Shown: positions 47,035 through 57,835, counted from the first letter of the stretch. The stretch: DNA of 64,000 nt from Lutraria lutraria (GCA_964023205.1 OZ026848.1:29561912-29625911); one strand, 5' to 3'. Notes: generated by a model not told the origin, from the sequence alone. Translations and numbers: made by a program.

Positions 47035-47501
47035 ACAGTCAAACCTGTGAACAAAGGCCACCCTTAGGAAAGACACACTGAGCCTTTATTGGGATGTCAT
47101 TCTGTTCTAAATAATCATGGCAGTTTTTTCAAAAGAAATACTTAAATTCTAGGGGTTTTTCTTTTGGTATTTTTGGAATATGACCCATACCATTGGGATT
47201 GGGAATTTTCGAGGTATTTTAATCAAAATTGGGAAAAAATCTGTAACAACAATTTGTGCAATGTTCAATTTAATCTACTTATTCTCCCATAGAACAGTAG
47301 TAGAATCAAGCATTTACTACCAAAAGTGATGTTAATGAACTTAATAAAAAATAAAGATATTTGTCTGTGAATTGGGAAAAAAAGATACTATTTTCGGTTG
47401 GGAATATTGACCGAATTTCAGCTATAAAATCGCCCCCAAAAAATCCCTGAATTTAATGGGTGGCTTTTATTCAGAGATGGCCCCTTACACAGGTTTGACA
47501 G
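47035..47501 (+). repeat. CAGTCAAACCTGTG-family MITE split by a nested insertion (copy 11)
   Basis: 'cagtcaaacctgtgaacaaa' through 'aataatcatggcag' on the left, 'gggtggcttttattcagaga' to 'acacaggtttgacagta' on the right. The two halves are separated by the insertion at 47156-47452. Confidence 0.75.
47156..47452. mobile_element. nested TIR element with TTAA target duplication
   Basis: TTAA lies on both sides (47152-47155 and 47453-47456). The ends ATTCTAGGGGTTTTTC and AAAAAATCCCTGAAT are imperfect inverted repeats. Internal 'ttgggattgggaattttcg' and 'ttttcggttgggaatattga' are also inverted. TTAA duplications are typical of the piggyBac superfamily; placement there is inference. 297 bp, no coding frame. 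Confidence 0.65.
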
Positions 47502-47504
47502 TAT

Positions 47505-48355
47505 ATTGATGCTAAAATTCCACAGAGATATTACCAATTTAATTCTCAGACTCCTGTGGAATACACAGCAACAGTATGTCAGAAATGATTGAAGGCTTTC
47601 AGTATCTCTCTTCTCTAGAAGAACAAAAACAGCACATTTTGTCTGATTTATCTTAGGGGTTCATAGGGGAGGCAAAAGCCAAAGATATATGGTTATGGTT
47701 GTCACACAATGTCCTGAGACCGAGACCGACAACATATTGATTTACTAAAAGATTGATTTCTGGAGCCTTAGATTGGGGAGACATAAGACTGCAGAATAGA
47801 CAATATATCTGGGGAATACATTTAGAATACTGGTATAGTAGGTCAATAATTTATATGCAGCAACCAATGCACATAAGACGTAAATATGCTCATAAAATTC
47901 CATATTTTTATCAGCAGAAAGCTATCAAGGATCCCAAATATAATAAGTTAAGTTAGACTAATAAACTACAAATTTAGTCAGAAAGAACTGCCAAGTCATA
48001 TTTTACAGAAATGCAAGTTATCTGTCAGACAGAGTGCAGGATAATATGATAAAGTGAGCAACTTGAGACAAAGGAACCAACAGAAGCCATAAAAACTGAT
48101 TGCATATACTTTAATACATCAATACTTCAGATAAACAGGACTATTGCAATGTAATAAATGTCCCCTTAAGAACAGAGAAGCATTAGGTTATTGCAGCAAC
48201 CTGCTACAAATATGTGTTTAATGGGAACATTTCAAAATTGGAAATGTTATGAATGTAAAAGTTACTGTAGGATCAATTTTGTCTGAGAGTCACATATTTG
48301 CAAGTCACCACTGTCCCAGTTAAAGCCACAAAATGAATATTACAATTAAGTCACA
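47505..48355. other. intron DNA
   Basis: No exon or repeat family recognised. Confidence 0.4.
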
Positions 48356-48660
48356 AATATTCTCACAACAAGTCACAATTGTTCTTGCAACAAATCACAT
48401 GTTCTTGCAACATGTCCCATGTTCTTACAACAAATCACAATGTTTTTGCAACAAGTAGTCATAAATGTTCATACAAAAAGTCACAAATGGTCGTGCAACA
48501 TGTCCCATGTTCTTACAACAAATCACGATGTTTTTGCAACAAGTAGTCACAAATGTTCATACAAAAAGTCACAAATGGTCGTGCAACATGTCCCATGTTC
48601 TCACAACAAGTCACAAATCTTCTTGCTACAAGACACAAATCTTGTTACAAATTACAAACA
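48355..48660. repeat. 22-bp tandem repeat in 88-bp higher-order units
   Basis: The basic phrase 'gttcttacaacaaatcacaa' recurs every 21-22 bases. The phrase 'catgtcccatgttct' recurs at 48411, 48499 and 48587, exactly 88 apart (four monomers). Open frames of 76-106 codons here are by-products. Confidence 0.85.
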
Positions 48661-49004
48661 TCACAAACAGGGTTCTTACAGCAAGACAGGCATAGAATTG
48701 GGAGTTTTTAAGCATATTTATCAAGTTTTCAAGCATTAGAACTGGAAACAATGTGAAATGGTGTTCATGTCAATTCATCCAATGCAGGCTAAAGTCCATC
48801 TCTTCCCACATCAACAGAAAAGCCATAGCAAACGGGGAAGTTGAAAAGGCATCCTTGAAGATACAGTAATCTCGAGGAGTCATCAGACCAGACAAATTGC
48901 TTGAGATAAACCTGGTGCTCGTAATATACAGGTTTTGTTCATTGATTGAAAAATAAACTGTGTATCATGAGCGTTAATGGGCGTATTTACACAATGTGTG
49001 AAAT

Positions 49005-49150
49005 TAAGGTTGAAATTTGGTTGCCCGAAACAGAAATTTTAGCTGCTTTTGCTTTGATTTATTAATGAAAATTTGGTTGTCCGAACCAAAATTTTGGTTG
49101 TCCGAATGAAAAATTGGTTGTCCCGGACAACAGGACAACTGCTAATTTCG
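49005..49150. repeat. short local repeat 'aaatttggttgtccgaa'
   Basis: Four copies with spacing of 20-60 bases, the last leading into 'gtcccggacaacaggacaac'. Confidence 0.5.
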
Positions 49151-49159
49151 CACTGTTTA

Positions 49160-49745
49160 CAGTGATATAACATGATATACTTATGTAAAATGTACACCAT
49201 GATGTATAAGATGAAAATACATATTTGTTGAATGTATAAAGTATGCAATGATATTCAAAATAAAGTTATTTATCCATAAATAGTTTCATGTTTTCAATTG
49301 TGCAATACCATGTCAGAAAATCGTGTTATTGACATTATAGAAACCGTCAGAAACCTATTTTTTGCAATGTCCTCAATATTATCAACACCATGTTATAATC
49401 ATTTCTTATTTTTGTACAGGAATTCAATATTTTCTTTACATTTCAACTTAACATTGCGACCAGCTTATTGTTAAGACCCTTTATGGGGGGGGGGGGGGGG
49501 GGGGTACAAAAGATGTTCTTAATATCAAGTTTTGACTAAACTCCCATCCCAGAGATTTCTTAAGTACTGTATATGATATTAATCTTTGGAGACAGTTCAA
49601 CCACATGTGATCATACAAAAAGTTAACAATCTGAAGTGAATATTCAGCAGAAATTGTTGGCAAAACACAAATACAAATTAATGAAAACTTGCGAAGTTGG
49701 ACAAAGTGTTCCAGATTCTGTTCATGATAGTTTAAGTTAAACACA
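49160..49745. other. intron DNA with a 20-base poly(G)
   Basis: Poly(G) at 49485-49504. The 150-codon minus-strand frame from 49933 crosses it and ends in a proline run, so it is an artefact of the tract. Confidence 0.45.
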
Positions 49746-49747
49746 TA

Positions 49748-50138
49748 CAGTAAAACCTTAATGTTGAGACCTGCATGCAACTTCTTGATAATATAAATCA
49801 GTTTTAATATCAAGGTAGTCTCTTTATTGACTTTATATGGAGGACTCATTGAAAACCAATATGAAAATTCTGTGGAATCATTAATTTTCGTTGGAGATTT
49901 TATTTCGTGGATTTCATGGGTCGGCTCATCCACGAAATCAAATCCACATGAATTTAGAAGCAGAGATAAGGCATTTTTCGTTCAAAATTCATTATCCACG
50001 AATTTATGTCCCCACGAAAAGGCCATTTTAGTAAAAACCACGAAAATTGAGCCCAACGAAAATAAATGAAAATACAGTAAGTGGTCAATATAATGAATAG
50101 ATCATCATATTGAGGCAGATGCTAAGTGAGGTTTACTG
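49748..50138. mobile_element. TIR element with nested foldback, beside an exon
   Basis: 391-bp element from CAGTAAAACCTTAATGTTG to AAGTGAGGTTTACTG with TA on both sides (49746-49747, 50139-50140). The middle (about 49850-50080) is a separate foldback-like sequence with 'tcgtggatttcatgggtcgg' and 'ccacgaaatcaaatccacat'. The right end lies 15 bases outside the donor of the exon at 50161-50257. Confidence 0.7.
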
Positions 50139-50160
50139 TAATTTAGTTCAATGTACAAAC

Positions 50161-50257
50161 CTTGAGCGTTCTCGTGTAACAGAGTAACTTCCCCTTGTAC
50201 TGCTTGCTTCATCCGAGTTGTCTGTCCTGTCACCATTTGTTATAGATTGAGTAGGAG
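50161..50257 (-). CDS. internal coding exon, unknown Ser/Thr/Arg-rich protein
   Basis: Internal exon of 97 bases. On the minus strand it is preceded by a strong pyrimidine tract and acceptor (ttctttctttcag) and followed by donor CTCAAG|GTTTGT. Only one frame fits the next exon: the first two bases finish a codon, then the peptide begins PTQSITNGDRTDNSDEA and ends in SVTRERS plus two bases of an Arg codon. That codon is completed by the first base of the exon at 46467-46671, which also gives an uninterrupted frame. Composition is polar and probably disordered, with no domain visible. GC content is clearly above the flanking DNA. A transposable element ends 15 bases beyond the donor site (see 49748-50138), and a tandem array starts about 140 bases upstream of the acceptor. 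I do not recognise the gene. Confidence 0.8.
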
Positions 50258-50395
50258 CTGAAAGAAAGAATACACCTATGATTATTTTAAACAAAGTGAT
50301 CACTTTCTTGATAGGAACATACTAGAAACTGATCCTAACTTGTCTGGATCTGGAAAAAAGTCAGAATCCGGGTAATAGTCCATTTGTCAGTGCAA

Positions 50396-50975
50396 AATTC
50401 ATCATCAGTGTAAAAATCCAGATTAGCCTAATAGTCTAGACCAGGGTTAATAGTCCAGATCAGGGTTATAGTCCAGATCAGGGTTAAAGTCCAGATCAGG
50501 GTTGTAGTCCAGATCAGGGTTAAAGTCCAGATCAGGGTTATAGTCCAGATCAGGGTTAATAGTCCAGATCAGGGTAAAAATCCAGATTAGCCTAATAGTC
50601 TGGACCAGGGTTAATAGTCCAGATCAGGGTTAAAGTCCAGATTAGCCTTATAGTCTGGACCAGGGTTAATAGTCCAGATCAGGGTTAATAGTCCAGATCA
50701 GGGTAAAAATCCAGATTAGCCTAATAGTCTGGACCAGGGTTAATAGTCCAGATCAGGGTAAAAATCCAGATTAGCCTAATACTCTGGACCAGGGTTAATA
50801 GTCCAGATCAGGGTAAAAATCCAGATTAGCCTAATAGTCTGGACCAGGGTTAAAGTCCGGATCAAGGTAATAGTCTGGATTAGTGTGACCAGGGTAAAAG
50901 ACCGGATCAGGGTTATAGTCCAGACCAGGGTATGGTATGAATCAGGGTAAAAATTTAATCCGGTAAAAGTCTGGA
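50396..50975. repeat. ~18/55-bp tandem array 'gtccagatcagggtta'
   Basis: Monomers of 18-19 bases ('gtccagatcagggttaata'). A 55-bp compound unit ('aatccagattagcctaatag', 'tctggaccagggttaatagt', 'ccagatcagggtaaa') repeats about five times. It lies in the intron just before the exon at 50161-50257. Confidence 0.85.
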
Positions 50976-51007
50976 TCAGTAGGGTTTCTGAAATAAGCCA
51001 GAATTAT

Positions 51008-51045
51008 TTACGGTTACCCGACCAACACTTTATTTTGGTACTGAT
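51008..51045 (+). repeat. fragment of GGTTACC foldback element
   Basis: 'acggttacccgaccaacact' followed by 'ttattttggta' resembles 14738-14772. Confidence 0.4.
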
Positions 51046-51343
51046 TCAGATGTTACTATGCTTTTATTATAATTTCAGTACTTTTATCATAGTAACAGTA
51101 TTTTAATCAAAATTCCTGTGCTTTCATCAAGCAAAATGATCAAGCTATGGAAATAAACAATTCACATCTGAACAAACTGAAAAATAACAATGCCACAGGA
51201 GACACCACAAAGGTGCTTAAGATGTCAACACTGGATGAAACATGAGTGATAGATCTCTGATTATATTCCATCTGTGTTTGGTATTGATTGCTAGGCAACA
51301 CAAAGTTACAACAAAACTGTCAAAGCCACAGAAACTGAGACTA

Positions 51344-51541
51344 CAGTAAAACCTTGTTTTTTTTCGAAATTGACAGGACCGAAATATCATTTTGGAAAAT
51401 CCATGGTTTCGGATTACACGATTCAGATAATCGAGTTTCTTCAACATTGAAATATGTAGGGGGCAATCAGGACCGAAAATTTATTTTGAAAAAAAAACAG
51501 GTTTTTGGATAACCCGAGTTTGGTTAATCGAGGTTTTAATG
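51344..51541. mobile_element. short diverged pogo/Tigger-like MITE (copy 3)
   Basis: 'cagtaaaaccttgttttttt' to 'ttaatcgaggttttaatg' with TA at both sides. Internal 'acaggaccgaaatatcattt' and 'ggataacccgagttt' match the family's subterminal text. It is decayed. Confidence 0.7.
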
Positions 51542-51653
51542 TATTAAAGAAATAAATACAAAAAATAAGATTTTTTCATATATTCCACCTGTTTACGTCT
51601 GATTAGAATTTTAAAATTATATACAAGTGAGTGGTTAACCTAAACCAGTTTTA

Positions 51654-51751
51654 CAGTCAAACCTGTGTTAGCAGCCACCTCTGATGAAAACGGCCACCCT
51701 GTGAATAAAGGCCATTCTTTTAAAAAAGGCCACTGTTAACACTGTTGACTG
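51654..51751 (+). repeat. CAGTCAAACCTGTG-family MITE, internally deleted (copy 12)
   Basis: 'cagtcaaacctgtgttagca' to 'aacactgttgactg'. Only the left half is intact. Confidence 0.7.
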
Positions 51752-51754
51752 TGT

Positions 51755-52445
51755 CTATAACCATACCCTCATTGTCAAAGATTTAACTTCCCAATGTCAT
51801 GCGATCTGCTATGAAGCCCACGATTGGTCTTGTTTGTGAATGGAATGTTTGCCAAATCACAGGTTTGGATACAAGGTAATGCGGGATGATACTTTCAGAA
51901 ACGATTTGTTGCACTACAATGCGATCTGGTCTGATGGAAAACGACCTGTTCGTTTTGAGACAATCCAATACGATCTGATGCGATGATCCCGATTGAATTT
52001 ATCATGTTAATCATATTTAACAAGAACAACTATAACAAAACGTTATAGTTAGACGAATCACAAGAAGCATTGGTTTAAGTTTTTTGTATGAAGTTGCTTT
52101 TTTCATAAAGGATATTGACCATCTACTTGATTCATTCCTCCATTATGGAGAGTATAACATATTTACAAGTTATAGATTATACACATTTTTTGACAATCAT
52201 GAGTATTTGACAAATGAATACATTCATGTATATAGTTCATATGTATATGGTATTACCATACCATACATCAATGGAATAAAGTACACCATAAATACTACCA
52301 AATCCACCAGTCTGATATGATACAACCACATTAAACTTACATCTAATGACATGTTAACATCATAGAACGATGCCTACATAACTTACTTGCGTATAAGGGT
52401 TATAAATTTGACAGCTTTAATTTTAAAAATGTTGACCAGTGTTCA
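51755..52445. other. non-coding DNA
   Basis: Contains 'caatgcgatctg'-type words at 51795, 51918 and 51965. No exon supported. Confidence 0.4.
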
Positions 52446-52449
52446 GAAT

Positions 52450-52655
52450 TCAGGGGAAACCTATTAGCAAAGTTAAATCTGGGCAATCTAGGTCCAATTC
52501 CCAGTTGGAACAGGTCATACCTTTTCATGAAAATTTGAAAAAAAAGTCAATTTTCCTTCACAGAAGTTAGTAATTGGTTAGAATATAGTCAAAGAAAACT
52601 GGTTAGGTGAATAGGCAGCTGCATATAACCAAAAACTGTGGAAAAATGGCATTAA
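52450..52655 (+). repeat. SINE family B copy
   Basis: 'aatctaggtccaattcccag' (B-box side), 'cataccttttcatgaaaatt', 'aattggttagaatatagtca', 'actggttaggtgaatag', and tail 'ggcattaaacccaaat'. Confidence 0.65.
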
Positions 52656-53010
52656 ACCCAAATAGACTAGACCAAATGTATTTTGCATATATATTATATA
52701 ACTGTCTATTTTGCAGTCTTATGTCTCTCAAGGAATCAAATTCCTAGTAAATCACAGACATTTGAACCCTCCCACACTGTGTGCTTCACATGTTCTAACA
52801 TAATACAACCTTGGTCATGATGTCCAATTTTCCCATGTGAATTCCATATAAGGCTCAGCAAAGACATTACTAACATCAAGAGCTCACGCGTGGGCAGACA
52901 ATTGGTAATTATTCAAAATATCTGCCAAAACATTCTGAATTGAATAGCCTGATCATGCTGACAACATGCAATTCTTACTATAACTGGCAATGGTAGAAAT
53001 TATGGAGTTA

Positions 53011-53187
53011 CAGTCAAATCTGCATTAGTGGCCACTTCCGAATAAAGGCCACCCTATGAAAAAAAGGTTGCCCATTAAGAAGCCTTGACTGTTAGAACAA
53101 AACGACCTCCATATAAAGGCTGCCTGTCTATAAATGCCACATTTTGTCTTTCCTTAGGATGGCCTATGTTCATAAAGATGGTTTTCT
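53011..53187 (+). repeat. CAGTCAAACCTGTG-family MITE (copy 13)
   Basis: 'cagtcaaatctgcattagtg', 'ttccgaataaaggccaccct', 'cctccatataaaggctgcct', 'ttcataaagatggttttct'. Confidence 0.65.
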
Positions 53188-53359
53188 ACAATAAAAGCAA
53201 TATAGCGACATCTCATTTTCCGTTATATTTTTAAAGCTACAAGCTTCTCCAGTCTCCATCGCCACGACAACAAATAAATAATATACAGACGTGATTCAAT
53301 GGACAAAAATGTTCATCAGGTACTTATAAAATTCAGTAAAACACAAGCTTTTAAGCTTT

Positions 53360-53775
53360 TTTCACTGGGGTTTAATGGCCAGGGTCATTTGATGACCTTT
53401 CAACTTTAACAGCGGAGGAAGACCACAAGCATACACCTAGACAGAGCCATTGACCTTATATAAGCCAGGAACCATTGACTTTCTATAAGTCAGGAACCAT
53501 TGACCTTCTGTAAGCCAGGAACCATTGACCTTCTGTAAGCCAGGAACCATTGACCTTCTATACGCCAGAAACCATTGACTTTCTATAAGCTAGGAACCAT
53601 TGACCTTCTATAAGCCATGAACCATTGACCTTTTAATTGAGCCATGAACCATTGACCTTCAGTAAGCCAGCCAGACACCTGGTTCCTAACATTTAATCTT
53701 TTTCTATTCATGGATGGGATTCAAACTCACGGTGGTTGGGGGACCATTGGTTATAAGGCAGAGACTATTGCAGCA
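53360..53775 (-). repeat. SINE family A copy expanded by an internal minisatellite
   Basis: Minus strand: head near 53700-53770 ('tctgccttataaccaatggt', 'gagtttgaatccc'), tail at 53360-53410 ('aaagttgaaaggtcat', 'ttaaaccccagtgaaaa'). Between them the 25-bp unit 'aggaaccattgaccttctat' plus 'aagcc' is repeated about seven times (53440-53670). Confidence 0.65.
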
Positions 53776-53784
53776 AACATTAAC

Positions 53785-53985
53785 TAGAGCTTGTCACAGA
53801 CTTGTTAATGTTATTTATGCCCTCATCACAGAAAAGGGACATTGTTTTACCACATGCCACTAACAAAGAAGAAATTCGGAGTCCTTTCAATGAACAATTG
53901 AGTTGCAGCCTTGACAAAGCAAACCCAATATTTGACCTTCAAGTGTGACTTAGAACTTGGAGGTATGGGCCTGTATGAGATTGTA
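53785..53985 (+). repeat. bivalve-type interspersed repeat 'gagcttgtcacaga' (copy 2)
   Basis: 'actagagcttgtcacagact' and 'tttgaccttcaagtgtgact', 'acttggaggtatgggcctg' match 41550-41705. Confidence 0.6.
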
Positions 53986-54239
53986 TTAAAAGAAAATATG
54001 AGTTCCTAACAACTTATTAATATGCATGTGTTAAGAAATGAATAGCTTAATTATTTTTGTAATGGTACATCTGCTGTCAGAGAGCATCAATCCCCATTGG
54101 AAAATGGTACATAACAGTCAGGAAATTGAACATGTCAAGACATTGCAGGCAAAGAATGACAAGTCAACAAAATGTAATATTAGAAGATACTGTTTGATAG
54201 AGTGGAGGTAAAGCAACTTAACATCATGGAAAATCAACA

Positions 54240-54330
54240 TTTTTGTCAAATTTTCATCTATAGAAGAGTATGACCTACCGTGGCCGAGATTCAAACTGGA
54301 CCTCTGGGTTACAAATTGTCTTTTTTTTTT
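54240..54330 (-). repeat. SINE fragment
   Basis: Minus strand: 'aggtccagtttgaatctcgg', 'ccacggtaggtcatactctt', 'agatgaaaatttgac'. Confidence 0.5.
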
Positions 54331-55059
54331 CGTAAACTTGAAGGCTTGTAGAAATATAAACAAATTATGGCAAATTTCCATTCACATTACAGATAAGAAT
54401 AGCTGCCTACAATATGTAAGCCTTTCTTGTTGATCGTGTAACCATGGCAATCACCGACAATTTATTAATAATCCATCACATTCTATTGCTTTCATTTGTC
54501 AATATGTCTCCGCAAAAATGTACCATAACAATAAACAACTGATGATTTATTAAGAAATCATTAGGTACACTAGGATGTCTCACTGCTTTAAACATGGAAG
54601 ATGAATTATATAGTCTTAGATAGTCTTGTCTTCAACAAATTTTCAACAGAGGACATGTGACTTGCCTGGGGTGCTAACACATGAACCGGACCTAAGGGTC
54701 CAGAGACCTTATGTTACACCTATTCAGCTTTTTGAAGCTTTAAAGAAAGCAAACTATGAATGTGTACCAAACACATTCCAGAAAAGCTTTATACTGTCCA
54801 ATATATAGGTATAATAGACAAATGAATAGCCGATATCAATGATAGCTGCACATGTGCTTAAACTATTTTTTCTAATATTCTCTTGGCATGCCAAAAATGA
54901 TCAATATTTAAAAGACATTGCTTGAATGCTATCCTTTATGATATTTTTTTTCAATTTTCTTTTTTATCTACCTTTATTAATGATGTGAATATGAAAACAT
55001 CAAATATAAATAGGACACAGTATTCTAAATAACGATCTTTTTACTTAACAGCCCATTCG

Positions 55060-55340
55060 ACTGCAATGGTAATTTCAGAACCGCCCCAGAGAAACAGGGG
55101 AGAGAAGATACCGGAGAACCGTGCATTTATATAATCCCCACTCATATTTCAAATGTTTTATCCATTTATTTTATTGTGCCCAGTGTAAATTAACAAGGTA
55201 ATACGTATGCCTAGCCACCTTTTCTGTGATTTTCTAAACACTATAAGTACTTGGCTCGGCAGTTAGGGTGAGGACACTGAAAAAGTGTCCCTAAGAAATG
55301 CAGAAGGCGGAGCCGAGATATTGAATTCACAACTCCGTTC
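55060..55340 (-). repeat. diverged SINE-like repeat
   Basis: 'ggcagttagggtgaggacac' and 'aagtgtccctaagaaatgca' and 'cggagccgagatattgaatt' align with 60925-61000 ('gtagttgggatggggccact', 'atacgtccctgaaatattga', 'gcagagctgagattcaaaca'). Confidence 0.45.
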
Positions 55341-55875
55341 AGGAGGAGAAATGAAAATAAGAATAAAAGCAAACAAAAAACAACATGTCTGATAAATATG
55401 GATATCATTGAATTCCTTAGATTCATCGAATGGATTCTAATACTACAAAAATTGCTTTATCAGCAAAACACACTTTATTGATGCAAAACAGCAATAACAA
55501 TGATTATTCCATGAAATTTCTTGGGAACAATCACACTTTTATGGCACTGAAGATGAGATGACAGAGTGTTTATTGAAAAATTCTGATGTGCCCAGCAATT
55601 GAATCCTATAAAGATAGTTACCTGATACAGGTGTTCAACTTCTTAGAATACAAATATTTTATCATGCACAATAATTGTTGTAGTCTAGATGAAAAGGTAG
55701 TTAAACAGCAAACACACTTTTACAAGTGATATTGCATGGGAACTCAAGCTGTCACCTGCCTTGTTAATTGTTTCTGCTTCTTATAGTGTATCAATACTTG
55801 ATCATGAAAATGTAATGAAATAATTTCATGCCAATGTGAATGAATCAATCAATCAAAAGAAAGAAAGGTATTATT
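55340..55875. other. non-coding DNA
   Basis: 55490-55560 resembles 60225-60330 ('tgatgcaatacagcaaaaac', 'tgattacttcaagcaatttt'), a shared repeat. No gene seen. Confidence 0.4.
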
Positions 55876-55877
55876 AA

Positions 55878-56230
55878 CAAGAGTGCCAGGTCACAAAATA
55901 CGCCTGTCATAAGGTTTGTGACACTATGAGTAGGAAATTAGTACCTGGTGCGATGGGGATCTCATGACCATAAACATTTCCACCAAGTCTGATGAAGATT
56001 GGTTGATGATTGGTGGGTTTAGAGAGTGGACACTGAATATTCAGTAAATCTTCAATGTATCAAGGGGCATAACTCAGAAGTGCCAGGTGCGATTGCCCTG
56101 GCTATCAAACTTGACTGAGATCTAATGCCCATAAACATTTCCATCAAGTTTGGTGAAGATCTGACTAAACCGGTTTGAATTAGAGAGCGGACACCGTAGT
56201 GGATGCTGCCCAGGTGTTATCAACAGGCGT
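55878..56230 (+). repeat. bivalve-type interspersed repeat 'aacaagagtgccaggtca'
   Basis: 'gagtgccaggtcacaaaata', 'cataaacatttccaccaagt', 'ctgatgaagattggttgatg', and the second half 'cataaacatttccatcaagt', 'ttggtgaagatctgac' form two related halves. Confidence 0.55.
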
Positions 56231-56291
56231 ATAAATATAATGGAAACAGGTCTGCAATTCACATCTTTGTAGGCTGCATCTTTTGAGAACA

Positions 56292-56370
56292 ACAGTTGTT
56301 AGCAGCCACCTGTCAATAAAGTGATATGATGTCTTTCCCAATGGTAGCCTTTATTCATAGGTTTGACTGT
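56292..56370 (+). repeat. CAGTCAAACCTGTG-family MITE, internally deleted (copy 14)
   Basis: 'cagttgttagcagccacctg' directly joined to 'gatgtctttcccaatggtag' and 'ttcataggtttgactg'. Confidence 0.65.
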
Positions 56371-56689
56371 TTTCAAAATTAAAACAACTTTTTCGGTTTG
56401 CTATCAGGTCCTAAGAAGACTGACTCAGCAATTCTTAAAATAAATGGAATATAAATTGGCTTTCTTCATAATCCTTTAACCTATTTTTTCACATTTAATC
56501 ACAACTGCAATCCATTGATGCAGTGATTGGCAGCTGTAAAACGTATCTAAAAATCTATAATCAAATTCTATGATGCTAATTATGTTTCATCTTTGTAGTT
56601 ACTCTGAAGCTATTACCTTTAAACAGAATTCTGCATAAGCCGAAGGCCTTCTACATGCCTCTGAAAATTGTATGGTTCACACACAGAAA

Positions 56690-56995
56690 AGTAGGAAAAA
56701 GTCCTATCCAAAGATCACATTTTAGGAAAAGGTATGAAGATTAATAGGCCAGTACAAAGATGTTTTCAAGAAAAAAAACAGGAAGAGTCAGAAAATCACA
56801 AAGATTATATTTTAGGAAAAAGTTGGACGATTAAGTTCTACACAAAGATCAAATTTTAGGGAAAAGTTGAAACAAAGATCACATTTTCAGAAAAAGTAGG
56901 AAGGTTTAGACATGCACAAGATCAAGTTCTAGGAAAAAGCAGGAATATTTAGACAAACAAAAAAGATCACATTTTAGGGAATAGGAGGAAGATGG
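56690..56995. repeat. degenerate ~50-bp repeat 'aaagatcacattttaggaaa'
   Basis: Six diverged copies, each with 'agatca.attttagg.aaaa' and a short spacer containing 'aggaagatt'. Confidence 0.6.
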
Positions 56996-56999
56996 CAGG

Positions 57000-57835
57000 C
57001 TTTTGTTCATTTGATTAAGGATTTGGCAAAGGTTGAGTGAAAGCTATGTTTATAGTTCTGTGTTGTTTTTTGTTTTGCCAAAATAGTTGATTTATGGCCA
57101 TGCAGTTTTTGTGGCAAGGTTAAGAAACTTTTTGCTTAATGTATTGTTTTTGAGAATTTACTGTAATTTTCTTCCTAGTGCAAATTACAAAGATAAATAG
57201 AAACATTTTAACACTGCAGCAATTACTTTACAACAGACAAAAAACAATGAACACTTGAATTTACTGATTGTTTTATAAGATCAAATAAATATCCCATCAA
57301 CTGCATCTAAAATATACAACATTTATGAATTTCAGACAGTAGACAAGAAGGCACCTGACACACTCGATTCTATAATATTTCAAATTGCAATTATCAGTTT
57401 GGAATGAAAATTGTATACCATTGCAATATCAGTAACTACCTGCATAATGGATGCATTATTCATTGTACTTCAACAAATCTATTAGAAGCTTCAATGCAAT
57501 TATAATCATTTTAATCATAAACAAGTTCAATGCAGTTCATGTATTTTATACTGATGTTAAATAACACAATCCATTTTGTGATTTCGGAACATGAGTTTCA
57601 TTGTAATCATTTCTTCAAGGCAGGGTTTTCATTAATATTCAGTACAACATATTTTTTTATGTACAATGAAAGTAACAAATTTGACCGGGAGTCAAGGGGG
57701 CTGCCTAGTTCATAAGCATTTTCGAACTTTGAGGATTGTAACCAATTTTTTTGGCAATGCTAACCAATGGTTTTCATTGGAAATCAGTGGATCTTCATGA
57801 AAATCCTGTCAAGATATTGGATACAAAGAGCCTTC
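57000..57835. other. non-coding DNA
   Basis: No supported gene or repeat. Confidence 0.4.

Noticed and set aside
48419..48739. 106-codon plus-strand frame
   Set aside because: It is produced by the 22/88-bp tandem repeat.
49481..49933. 150-codon minus-strand frame ending in a proline run
   Set aside because: It runs across a transposable element and a poly(G) tract. The composition has no domain signal.
50396..50975. Telomere-like sequence because of repeated AGGGTTA
   Set aside because: The words are spaced 18-19 bases apart within a longer unit, with no uninterrupted TTAGGG run.
54650..54808. Possible terminal exon on the plus strand (after 'ttttcaacag', peptide includes PYVTPIQLFEALKKANYE)
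   Set aside because: Slightly protein-like, but no upstream exon, and the first part resembles a decayed SINE head. Too weak to list.
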